Positions 9,905 through 18,161 of a stretch of 28,829 nucleotides of DNA are shown here, piece after piece. The translations under genes were made by a program, and so were the position numbers. The stretch comes from Rhizoclosmatium globosum (taxonomy: Eukaryota > Chytridiomycota > Chytridiomycetes > Chytridiales > Chytriomycetaceae). Positions within the stretch are counted from its first letter, which is position 1. Every line of letters starts with the position of its first letter. The notes under the pieces are model-generated. The model saw nothing but the letters and a program-made list of their open reading frames with translations. It ran no database searches and had not been told where the DNA came from. Location of the stretch: positions 1-28,829 of the forward strand of contig MCGO01000348.1 of the NCBI GenBank assembly GCA_002104985.1, written 5' to 3'.

Positions 9905-10740
9905 CTCTCTTTTATTATCGAACATAAAACGGATAGACGTAGTCATATACTGACATTTCAGAGTTTTCTCCAGTGTCCACGATGGTGCCAAAGACAGTGG
10001 GAGGTGTTGAGCTGGCGACAAGGTTTTCGATGGAGGGGATGTGTGGGGGGTCAGATTCAAGGGTGTCGCAGGGAGTGTTGTTGGTGGCGGTGAGGATGAT
10101 TGTGGTGGCAGGGTTGGGGCTGTTGGAGGTGTTGGGTTGAGGCCCGTGCTGATGACGGGCTCAAGAAAAACTTGGGTCGTTGTGGCTGTTGTATTCGGTG
10201 GTTGATGAGTCCCAGTGGTTTGTGGGGTTTTGGTTGTTGGGATCGTCGTCATACATGTTGAAGTTGTCAGTTCCACTGTTGAATTCCGTCGCACCACCTG
10301 CAAAGTTGGCAGTTTTGTTTGGGCATTCGCGTGAGAAATGATTTGGGTCTCCACAGTTGTAGCAGCCTTGTTGGAGGTTGTTTTGAGGTGGGGGTGGGTA
10401 TGGTGGACGACAGGGTGTTGGGCGGGCCATGGTGTTTGCTGCGAAGTTGCGGGTGGGGCCTCCTGCAGGGGCAGGTGGCTGTGGGCGGTTGAGGTTTGGG
10501 TTGGGGTTGGGGTTGGGGTTCTAATATGGGTTTGGGCGACCATCACATGTTAACCTTCCATGGTAGTTGGGGTTGAATCCGTTTGCATCGAGAGTGGCTG
10601 GTCGTCCTTGAGTTCCTGCCAGGTATTGTTGCTGTGGTGCAGGTTTGAATGGTGGTGGTCAGATGAGACTCTTAATCTGGAGGAAGTGCACGGAGTTGGG
10701 TAGGTGTTTCGGGAGAACAAATACAGAACTTGCGTACAAC
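9905..10740 (-). pseudogene. Copia Gag (CCHC knuckle) and protease start
   Basis: The minus strand carries a Gln/Pro-rich Gag C-terminal region (KPAPQQQYLAGTQGRP, about 10,660-10,610), then a zinc knuckle CYNCGDPNHFSREC at 10,364-10,323 with exact C-x2-C-x4-H-x4-C spacing, as used to bind template RNA in Gag. About 345 bp further on, the same strand reads FGTIVDTGENSEMS at 9989-9948, where DTG (9977-9969) is the aspartic-protease active site. Two stops follow soon after (about 9920). The knuckle and protease lie in different frames, so there is at least one frameshift. The N-terminal part of Gag is not clear beyond HLPNSVHFLQIK (about 10,710). Confidence 0.82.
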
Positions 10741-11237
10741 AGTGACTGCCAGCTCTGTTTCAACTCGTTAAATCCTTTATGCTGCACTGAAATATTTAAT
10801 CTTCTTTGCCGCACATTTCCAGTCTCAAATTGCTTGGAATGGACCACGTTGTGGCGGAACATTGATGGATGGCTGGCTTGAGCAGTGAGCATCAAAACGA
10901 TGATCAGCTGCGTCAAGGTCAATCGGATTGGGCACATTATAGATTCCTTTCTCATCCATTGGAGTTTAAGGCTGCACGGAAGAAGTCGCTTTGTTGCAAC
11001 TCTGGACCAGGGAGAACTTTCTTCATTCTATTGGTGCTTGGTGCCAAATTTTTATAATTGTAGTTATTATTTTGGCTTTGAGCTGTTACCAAATGTTTGG
11101 CAACAGGTTTTGTTTAGTTTGAACAAAAAGGACAGAGAATGAGTTGGTACTGAAATGAGAATGATATTTTCCTTATCACAAAATATGAACGAAGAGGCAA
11201 AGGTCAAAAATAATAATAATGATGCACAAACTTTTTC
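10741..11237. other. Boundary between transposon block and gene-rich half
   Basis: A minus-strand open frame (10,955-10,659) continues into the Gag region and may hold eroded Gag sequence, but I see no motif in its first half. The remainder up to the GH16 stop is AT-rich with nothing recognised. Confidence 0.4.
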
Positions 11238-12504
11238 CTACAACAAGAGCATGCCAAAGATAGTAGCACCCAAAATTCCAACAGCAATGTTCTTGACTCC
11301 ATTGCTACCAACTTTTGTAGTGATTGCACCCGTCTTTGAAGCGACGGCAGCGCCATTTGCTGCAGTTGTTGCGCTTCCTACTGGTTGAAGAACAGTGGCA
11401 GTTGAAGCGCCACCAGTAATCGCAGCTGTAGTACCGGAAACTCCACTGGTACTTCCAGGAACCAGGACTCCAGCCGTGGTTGTTGTTGCAACAACTGCAG
11501 GCCCATCACCAGCAGGTGGCGCAATGGTCTGAAACCCGTCGTGATAGATGTCTGACTGCTTCGGAACAACAGTTGGATCCGTCATGACAGGAATATTTCC
11601 TTGATAACAAGACACTTTCAAGCTCAAAACCTTTGCAGTGAACCCTTTTTGTGCAGAGGGTTGTGTCCAGTCGATGGACCGTTGGCCCAGAGTGGGCCTT
11701 GGTAGTTCCAGATACCAACGTTTACGGTAAGAGGAGTGTTGGGGTAGTGGTAGTGGTCGTACGGGAGACCGTCACCCTTTCCAGCAGCTTCATATGTATT
11801 GGCCTTGGCTTGTGTGCGGACGACATTTCCATCAATGGACCAGGTGATGGCGTCAGGGGTCCAATCGATACGATATGTGTGCGTGGTTTGCGAGTTGTCA
11901 TCGCTCCCTGTACTCTGTTGGCATTGTTAAATCAGCGTTCGTTGTGTGATTTTGGTAACAAACCACTTGTGACGACCAGACTTCGTTCTGGGAAACAGTT
12001 TCGCGTTCACGTAATCCTCTGTAGAAAAAGTTTGTCCAGACAGTGTTGCGTTCGTTTCCGATCCATTCAAAGTCGATTTCATCGGCAGTGTTTTGGTTAA
12101 TGAGGGTCAAGTACGTCACGGCCCCTCCAATTGTGGATTGTTGGATAACAGCTTCGACGGTCCCGTAAAGAAGGGAGAGTGGAGTGGTTCCTGTTAATTG
12201 TAGTGAGCAGGCAGGATTGGTGGACATTGAGGGTTTACCAATAACGGAGGCACCAGGAGCTGTCGGATCAGAGGGATTCGATGGAGGAAGCATGGTCATG
12301 ACAAGGGCACCGTTGACATAGTCCACCTTTCCGCCTTTGATGTCGAGTCAGTGTGATCAAAAACAAAGCATGCAACACACTAGTTGGCAGGTTGGCATTG
12401 GGACCATTAAACGACGGGATATTCAAGTTGCAAGTGTCACCCTTGAACAGAGCTTGGGCATTGGTAAGGGGGAGCAAGGCAGCGGCAAGGAGGGCCAAAT
12501 TCAT
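11238..12504 (-). CDS. GH16 cell-wall glycosidase/transglycosidase, GPI-anchored, with apparent frameshift
   Basis: Likely acts outside the cell on wall beta-glucan or as a CRH-like chitin-glucan crosslinker. ATG at 12,504-12,502 gives a signal peptide (MNLALLAAALLPLTNAQ). Proposed exons are 12,504-12,381, 12,334-11,967 and 11,914-11,238 (introns 46 and 52 nt). Splicing gives LPTSGKVDYVNGALVM and restores frame to HTYRIDWTPDAITWSIDG. The catalytic motif DEIDFEWIG is intact (nucleophile and acid/base Glu of GH16). After WNYQGPLWANG the frame must shift by one base to read SIDWTQPSAQKGFTA and VSCYQGN, which belong to the same domain, so a one-base deletion lies near 11,675-11,690. The tail is Thr/Ala/Gly-rich and ends in a hydrophobic GPI-type segment (VGILGATIFGMLLL). 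It is either a recent pseudogene or a sequencing error; the domain call is firm, CRH-type specificity is inferred. Confidence 0.85.
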
Positions 12505-12649
12505 TTCGTCGTTCTTTTTTTGGAGCGGCCAACGAAGCGGCAGCTGAGTTTTGAACCATTTACTGTATATATCATTATGGTTCGAGTGATAGCAAGGGGA
12601 AGGGAAAAATAAAATACAATAGGAGTGTTGATAAAAGGAGAAACAACCA

Positions 12650-12890
12650 AAGACGTGCATGAATTCCTGAAGCAGAGTGGAGTCTTAAATTTTGATTTTA
12701 TGGATTCGGAAGCTTGTGAAAAAAAGGGGTGGGTACGACCAGTGAAAACTCCAAAATTCCTTATAAAAGTTGTATCTTAGTAGTAGGGGGACAGAGTGCG
12801 ATTAGTGGAGAACTTTTCCATACGAATGTACTGTTCTAAGCTGGAATCAAAACTGTTTTATTTGAGGATTGCTCATAGAAAAGGGGGGAA
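12650..12890 (+). pseudogene. RPC6-like C-terminal fragment, degenerate copy 1
   Basis: This stretch repeats, with deletions, the sequence of the fragment at 12,895-13,365. Shared blocks in order are CGTGCATG..TTCCTGAAG.AGAGTGG.GTCTT, GGATTCGGAAGCTTG, GACAGAGTG..GCGATTAGTGG, CTGGA, and TGTTTTA.TTGAG..TTGCTCATA. It encodes only VHEFLKQSGVLN before decaying, and lacks the Cys-rich tail. It is clearly the more eroded of the two tandem copies. Confidence 0.75.
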
Positions 12891-12894
12891 CTTA

Positions 12895-13313
12895 CATGGA
12901 TGCTGCACAGTTGATTTACCCACCTGATTATACTGGATATGCAACAACAAAAGGCGTGCATGCGTTCCTGAAGAAGAGTGGGGTCTTGAAAGTTGATTTG
13001 GGAATTATGGACGTACAAATGCTTATGGATCGATTATGGTACGATGGGAAAGTCACGCGGATTCGGAAGCTTGGAGGAGATGTTGGGGGTATGGAAGTAT
13101 GAGTGAGGATGATGGAGAGGAGGAGGAAGTTATGGAGGTTTGGATGTATCGTACTGTGAGAGGACAGAGTGTTGGCGCGATTAGTGGGGTGGTGGTGGGG
13201 TTTGGTGGACTGATATGCCGTGCGGAAAATGTGCTGTTGCACAGTTTTGTAAGAGTGGAGGGCCTGTGAGCCCAGAAGGATGTGTCTCCTTTAGCAAATG
13301 GCTGGAGTTTTAA
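12895..13313 (+). pseudogene. RNA polymerase III subunit RPC6/RPC34-like, C-terminal fragment copy 2
   Basis: The fragment reads YPPDYTGYATTKGVHAFLKK, then VQMLMDRLWYDGKV, matching the last winged-helix region of RPC6 (human RPC39/POLR3F), which helps open promoter DNA in Pol III initiation. The end is diagnostic: MPCGKCAVAQFCKSGGPVSP then EGC and SKWLEF stop, the C-x2-C..C..C iron-sulfur/metal site and the terminal WLEF typical of the family. The frame changes twice (near 13,090 and 13,156-13,184). The second change could be a 29-nt GTGAG..TTAG intron, the first has no good splice solution. The N-terminal two-thirds of the protein are absent because the GH16 gene lies directly upstream. An AATAAA follows at 13,321. 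Most likely a duplicated gene tail, not a working subunit. Confidence 0.75.
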
Positions 13314-13504
13314 GATGTGGAATAAAAGATTGTTTTACTTGAGTTTTGCTCATAAAGGAAGAGAGAAGAATATCATATTTAACCCAATACTCAGGTTTCC
13401 AACAAGTAATGTGAATCCAAAAAAATAATTTGGATTCAGACTACTTATCGAATCCAAAGCAGTGGGTTAGTATGGGAAGGGAGTGTATGTGGCTGCGAGA
13501 GCTC

Positions 13505-14040
13505 CCCATTCGACCATTTGCGGTGTCGTTTGGATCTCAGCCCAGACTCCTCCTTCGACGATCACGTGGTGTCGTTGGAATCGACGCCCCTGATGACCTA
13601 AGAGAGATACACGAAACCAAAAAAGCAAATAAAACTCACATGGTGCATTGGTTCTGAAATGGAGGCTCTTCCTTCGACGATCACGTGGTGTCGTTGGAAT
13701 CCTCGCCCTTGAGGTCTGTTGAATAAAAAGGTTAGTACAGCTCCCCATTCGACGATCACGTGGTGTTGTTTGGATCTCAGCCCAGGCTCTTCTTTCGACG
13801 ATCACGTGGTGTCGTTGGAATCCTCGCCCTTGAGGTCTGTTGAATAAAAAGGTTAGTACAGCTCCCCATTCGACGATCACGTGGTGTCGTTTGGATCTCA
13901 GCCCAGGCTCTTCCTTCGACGATCACGTGGTGTCGTTGGAATCCTCGCCCCTGAGGCCTGTGGAGAGAAGCAGATGTTAGTAAAATACAGCTCCTCATTC
14001 GACAATCACGCGGTGTCGTTTGGATCTTTGCCAGATACAA
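13505..14040. repeat. 121-bp satellite of paired CACGTG half-units
   Basis: A half-unit around CGACGATCACGTGGTGTCG recurs nine times, with its centre near 13,517, 13,563, 13,636, 13,682, 13,757, 13,803, 13,878, 13,924 and 14,007. Spacing alternates 46 and about 75 bp, so the higher unit is about 121 bp in roughly 4.5 copies. Six copies keep CACGTG exactly; the first, third and last are eroded. Each half-unit is an imperfect inverted repeat (CGAC..CACGTG..GTCG). The two half-unit types differ in the sequence that follows (TTTGGATCTCAGCCC versus TTGGAATCCTCGCCC). The array lies downstream of the RPC6 fragments. Confidence 0.9.
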
Positions 14041-14434
14041 CCAAGAACTGGACCTGTTTTTGAGAGAGAATTAAGAGGGGATGTGTCCTTTGAGCCCAAT
14101 GTTTCTTGATTCTTGACAAATATGACAATTTTGTTCTAGTTTCTGACACAAAATTGTAAGTAATTAAAACAGAGACGGAGTCCTGGCGCGTCATAATAAT
14201 GAATAGTAACTTGTGGCCGAACCGTTCTTTAAAACTAATACTTTATTGAAGTCAACTGCAATACGTGGGTAAATTGGATTATAAAATTAACATTGGTTGA
14301 AATCAAATGGTGCTAGTGCTCATTTCCTAAGGGAAAAATTAAACTGACAACATCCCATTGTATTCTAGCTTACCAGTCTTTCGACGCTTAAAATCGGCTT
14401 CGTTTTTTTGTTATCAAACGTTCTGTAAATAGAC
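14041..14434. other. Intergenic, downstream of the cyclin gene
   Basis: AT-rich sequence without a recognised gene. A minus-strand AATAAA (plus-strand TTTATT at 14,242-14,247) could serve the cyclin transcript. A further cyclin C-terminal exon in this stretch cannot be excluded. Confidence 0.45.
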
Positions 14435-16196
14435 CTAATTTTCCACAAACCCATCCTCCCCAAACCACTGCATTTCAAAGTAACGGATAAACTTCATAGC
14501 GTGTTCAAGTTGTTCAAGGCAATATCCTGTGCAGTGCAAGAGTGAATCTAGTTCAGGTGAGATTTTAAGAACAACCAACAACATGCTGATAAACTAACTG
14601 CTTTTGGGATTTTCACACAATACAAACATCGCCGCTGCGAGGGCACTTGGGGTTTGTTTTTGGCTTCGAGGATCCATTACAGCTGCGTCAAGAACTTTCA
14701 AACCCCTCTGCCAAGTGAACTCAAGCAGATGACTCTGATCAAGGCTACGGTGGCCTCTCCAAACCTGGTATAATTGACAATATGCCATGTACCATTCATA
14801 CGGAGTGACAACAGTAGAAGGACAACAGGAACGACTATCGTTCACCTTCAGCAAATTTAAGTCAAACAAAACTCAGAAACTTCAACTCACAGCAAAGAGG
14901 AATTTATGCTCAAAATCTTTCATCTTTAAACTGGTTTCATCGGGATTTCCAAAGTGCGAGAGATAGGCAAGTGGGGAAATTGTGCAGGATTCCTTAATTC
15001 CTCAATTATAAATAATTTTTAGATCTTTTCGACTTACATTTACTTTGATGGCTATCATCAATGCAGTGGCTGCCAAACATTGAAGATCCGAACTTGGAAA
15101 TCTTTCACCTCGAACCAAATATGAGTGCATGTATAACACAGCGGATTGGTATGTAATATGAGACCAGTTTTGGAGATAACATTCCTGATTGAGTCAGATG
15201 CCAATAAGCAGTGAATGAATAAAAAACCTCCGCGATCCAAGCAAAGGATATCATGAGATGAATCGGTTCAATTTCAGTCTGATTCTCTAGAACATCATCT
15301 GTCCAGGCACGTTGATTTTCCAAGTCTTCCATGGTTTGTAATCTCTCCAGGTGATTGTGGAAAGAATCAACCTATTATTTTGTTAACGACGATCAGTGCA
15401 GGAGACGAGGAGAAGTAGCCTCAATTAGACTCATATGTCGCGTTATTAGCTTCAAATGAAAAGCGGTGCGGTAAGTTGATGAGTTGGCCCATTCATCTGT
15501 GCTACTTTCTACGTTTCCATTACCGAATTCATCGCTGAAACGAGCCCCCATATATTCAAAAAAATGATACAAAGTTAAAGGGCGATTTGCTCGCATCACG
15601 ATATTTTTGTGAGTGACGGGAGTTTCGACGAATGTGATTGGGATGGCACTATCTGTCTTCATTCTCAATCACATTAGTTTCTGTTTTGAAGTAATCCGAG
15701 AAAACTACCTCGATATCAGCTTCAAGAGTTTGAGCGGAACGTTTTGGAGTGGAATCTTGAGCGGGTGGGGTGACTTCAGAGCTGGGAAGGACAGAAATTG
15801 GAGTGTTTTTTGGTAACATCAAATTGCTTTGGTGACTGATACGTAATGAGGCAAAGTCTTCGGATAGCAGTGGAGTAAGGTCGTGGTCGTCTAAGTACTC
15901 CAACTTCATAAACATTCGTGACATAAACTGCTCACCGTTTGCGTCGACTTCCCTTTCATATTCACAGAAGAACTCTTCTCCAGCAGCGTTATTTTCGCCT
16001 GGTTCAGATTCCAAGACGTTCTGACTAGTGTGTGAGGCGTTTCCATCGTTGGGTTGCCGTGCAGTCGTTGGAGGACTATGACTCGGTTTAGCTTTGTTTG
16101 TTGTTTAAAGAGCAACACACGTGGCGAACGACGCGTGAAGAGATCTGGCTTTAGCAGTCCTTCTTTGTTGTGCGCGGCTGAGGAATTGACGACCAT
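14435..16196 (-). CDS. Cyclin (cyclin-box protein), about 477 aa
   Basis: A regulatory subunit expected to bind and activate a cyclin-dependent kinase. ATG at 16,196-16,194. Proposed exons: 16,196-16,121; 16,091-15,709; 15,656 to about 15,309; exon 4 to 15,228; 15,184-15,038; 14,992-14,891; 14,845-14,619; 14,585-14,435. Frames close throughout. The N-terminal 200 residues are acidic and Ser/Thr-rich. The cyclin box is read across splices as FAWIAEECYLQNW, YQSAVLYMHSYLVRGERFPS, LQCLAATALMIAIKVN, MKDFEHKFLFA and PYEWYMAYCQLYQV; the C-terminal cyclin fold ends in TPSALAAAMF and LLHCTGYCLEQLEHAMKF. The intron between exons 3 and 4 (about 81 nt, ending near 15,308) is the least certain, the 29-nt first intron and 33-nt last intron are unusually short, and the stop could lie further downstream. 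The cyclin class cannot be assigned. It is divergently arranged with POLD2. Confidence 0.75.
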
Positions 16197-16300
16197 CTTT
16201 GAACATTCTGTGTTCGTGGTTGTTGTCTGTTCTTGTGGATTCGGACGTTTTTTGTTGAAAAGTGAGCGAGTTATTTGAAAGAAAGGAACGACAAAGACAA
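16197..16300. promoter_or_regulatory. Shared promoter of the cyclin and POLD2 genes
   Basis: Only 104 bp separate the two start codons, so both promoters and 5' leaders lie here. There is no obvious TATA box. A cell-cycle regulator and a replication polymerase subunit sharing a promoter would allow joint S-phase expression, but I saw no exact MluI-box (ACGCGT) within the gap; one (ACGCGT) lies at about 16,130 inside the first cyclin exon. Confidence 0.6.
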
Positions 16301-18052
16301 ATGCTTCGCGTTGCGCACGAAGTCACCAACCTTTCGGCGCCATGGCTGCCTGTCGCAGCAGACAAAAGCTCCTACTCCAACCAGTTTGCCGGCCTGTATT
16401 TCTCCAGGCTTGCCATCCAACGTCCTAAAGCGTTGGCGTCTGCGAAAGTAAAGTGGCCTGGTGAGCAACAACCTTTCACCATCGACACCAACTGCACAGC
16501 TAATTAGTACCACAGATGCAACTTTCATTAACCGGGTGTTGGAAGTACCGCCGTCGCAAGGAAATAACGTCAGCTACGTCATTGCAGGGACCATCTTTTG
16601 CGATATGCCGTTGAAGCCTTGCATTCTCGATGTTGTTGCAAAAGAGGTAAGCAGGATTCAATGATTGCTGTTCCATCGCATGTACTAAAATGCTGTTGTT
16701 GAAGGCCTGGGTTGCTGCTCCTCCGCCTCGAAGCAAGTACACAAGCGACAAAGACAAAGTTCTGCTTGAAGACGAATCAGGACGTATGGAACTTGTAGGG
16801 GAACTGATTGACTCGGCTTTCTTAGTTTCCGGTTCGTCATTTGCAATGAAAGGATGTTGTCCGAAATTCTTCAATCTCAGGTGTCATTGTCGCCGTTTTG
16901 GGCTTTGAGAATGTCGACCACCAGTTTCAAGTGCAAGACATTTGTTTCCCAGGGTATATTATCGAGCATCCCATGAATACAGTCGAAGGTGTGTTCTGCT
17001 TCTCTGTTAATGGGCATTAATCCATAAACCAGATGACGTCTATGTGGCTTTTGTTTCAGGACTATCGATTGGCTCTGACAGTGCCATAAGTCTGGAGCTT
17101 CAACTTCTGATTGACTATTTGACTGGTGAAACGGGGATGCCAACTGTAATCTAATATCTTCTTATGTAATATGAATTGTAACTTCAGCGTATATACAGGA
17201 TCAACAGAAGAATTCCTCCATTTGTCGTCTCATTATTGCAGGAAATTCATTCGCTAAAAAGACAATCCAAGAATCATCGTACAGTGCAGGAAGCATGGTG
17301 ATTGCCTTCTCCTATTTAAATAACAGATTAACGTCTCTTTCAGTCCAAGGTTGCAACAGAAGTTTATTCTCCGGGGTCGTTGTCCACTTTCGACAGCCTT
17401 CTTGTTCAACTGTGCAGCAGCGTGGATACAGATGTTATGTCAGGAGACCAAGATCCTACCAACTACGCGATTCCTCAGGCGCCAATGCCTTCAGGCTTGT
17501 TTCCAAAGTCGCGTGGATTTTCTAGTTTCCAAACTGTAACCAACCCATACTCAATCTCTATTGACGGTATTCGGTCAGTGCATTTAAATATTCAATGGCT
17601 ATTGATTTCAATTCAGTTTGTTGGGCACTTCAGGACAGAATGTCAACGATATCTATAAATTCGTTGAAGGAGAAGACCGCCTGACAATGGCTGAACGGAC
17701 ACTGCAGTGGGCACACATGGCACCAACTGCTCCTGATACTTTGGGTATTACTGTTTTTGGGTTAAACTAGGTGGCTGATTAATCTGTGTAGCATGTTACC
17801 CATACCAAGACCGTGATCCATTCATTATTGAGACTCACCCAGATATTTACTTTATCGGAAATCAACCTGAATTTTCCACCAAAATGGCGATTGGTAAGGT
17901 TTCGGAGTTTGGTAGGAGGACCTGATTTTTTCACTTCAGGTTCACAAGGAGAGAAAACAAGGATTGTAATGATTCCATCTTTTGCAGAATCAAAGACAAT
18001 TGCGTTGGTGAATATGAGGACATTGGAGTGCAGAAAGGTGGCATTCAAGTGA
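16301..18052 (+). CDS. POLD2: DNA polymerase delta small (B) subunit, 436 aa
   Basis: The second subunit of DNA polymerase delta (Pol31/Cdc1/POLD2), which bridges the catalytic subunit and the third subunit in lagging-strand synthesis. Ten exons: 16,301-16,460; 16,516-16,646; 16,705-16,831; 16,881-16,988; 17,033-17,145; 17,199-17,297; 17,344-17,573; 17,617-17,744; 17,792-17,893; 17,940-18,052. All nine introns are 43-58 nt, GT-AG, and the spliced length is an exact 437 codons. Family landmarks in order: YSNQFAGLYFSRL, VIAGTIFCDMPLKPCIL, PPPRSKYTSDKDKVLLEDES, VSGVIVAVLGFE, CRLIIAGNS, VMSGDQDPTNYAIPQ, QTVTNPYSISIDGIRLLGTS, AHMAPTAPDTLACYPYQDRD. These cover the OB-fold and the inactive phosphoesterase domain. 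Length fits the family. AATAAA lies 9 nt after the stop. Confidence 0.96.
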
Positions 18053-18060
18053 ATCAATTG

Positions 18061-18088
18061 AATAAAAGAGTTTACGGTGGCGTTTATT
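18061..18088. terminator. Interleaved poly(A) signals of POLD2 (+) and RIP1 (-)
   Basis: AATAAA on the plus strand at 18,061-18,066 follows the POLD2 stop. AATAAA on the minus strand at 18,088-18,083 lies about 75 nt past the RIP1 stop. The two signals face each other, so the mRNA 3' ends should overlap by some tens of bases. Confidence 0.6.
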
Positions 18089-18161
18089 CGCAAGTCATTT
18101 GGTACATGAGACTTGGAAAATACAATGGAGAGTGGTTTTAAAGTGGAAAAGGTAGAAGGAT

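Larger units (their letters stand above)
6339..10740 (-). mobile_element. Rearranged Ty1/copia retrotransposon
   Basis: Read on the minus strand, the block carries Gag with a CCHC knuckle, an aspartic protease DTG, integrase, reverse transcriptase and RNase H in the Ty1/copia (Pseudoviridae) order of PR-IN-RT-RH. It is fragmented by stops and frame changes, and the RT active site is mutated. An extra RNase H C-terminal tail lies between protease and integrase, so at least two copies have been joined or nested. No paired LTRs, target-site duplication, primer-binding site or convincing polypurine tract could be identified. It is non-functional; subparts are listed separately. Confidence 0.88.

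Noticed and set aside
10495..10530. Telomere-like GGGGTT repeats
   Set aside because: Only about four imperfect hexamers, and they lie inside the Gag coding region where they code for a Pro/Gln/Thr-rich low-complexity stretch on the minus strand.
13467..14040. Minus-strand open frames of 87-137 codons as a protein gene
   Set aside because: They follow the tandem satellite and consist of its repeated translation (for example FQRHHVIVE and IQTTPRDRR). The repeat unit, not coding pressure, keeps them open.
13505..14040. CRISPR-like array
   Set aside because: The regular spacing is superficially similar, but the intervening sequences are themselves repeated, and the genome is eukaryotic.
15649..16014. 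TTG codon at 16,014 as start of the cyclin
   Set aside because: The coding-like sequence extends upstream of it in the same frame, and a true ATG at 16,196 can be joined through a 29-nt intron. A TTG start is unlikely in a nuclear gene.
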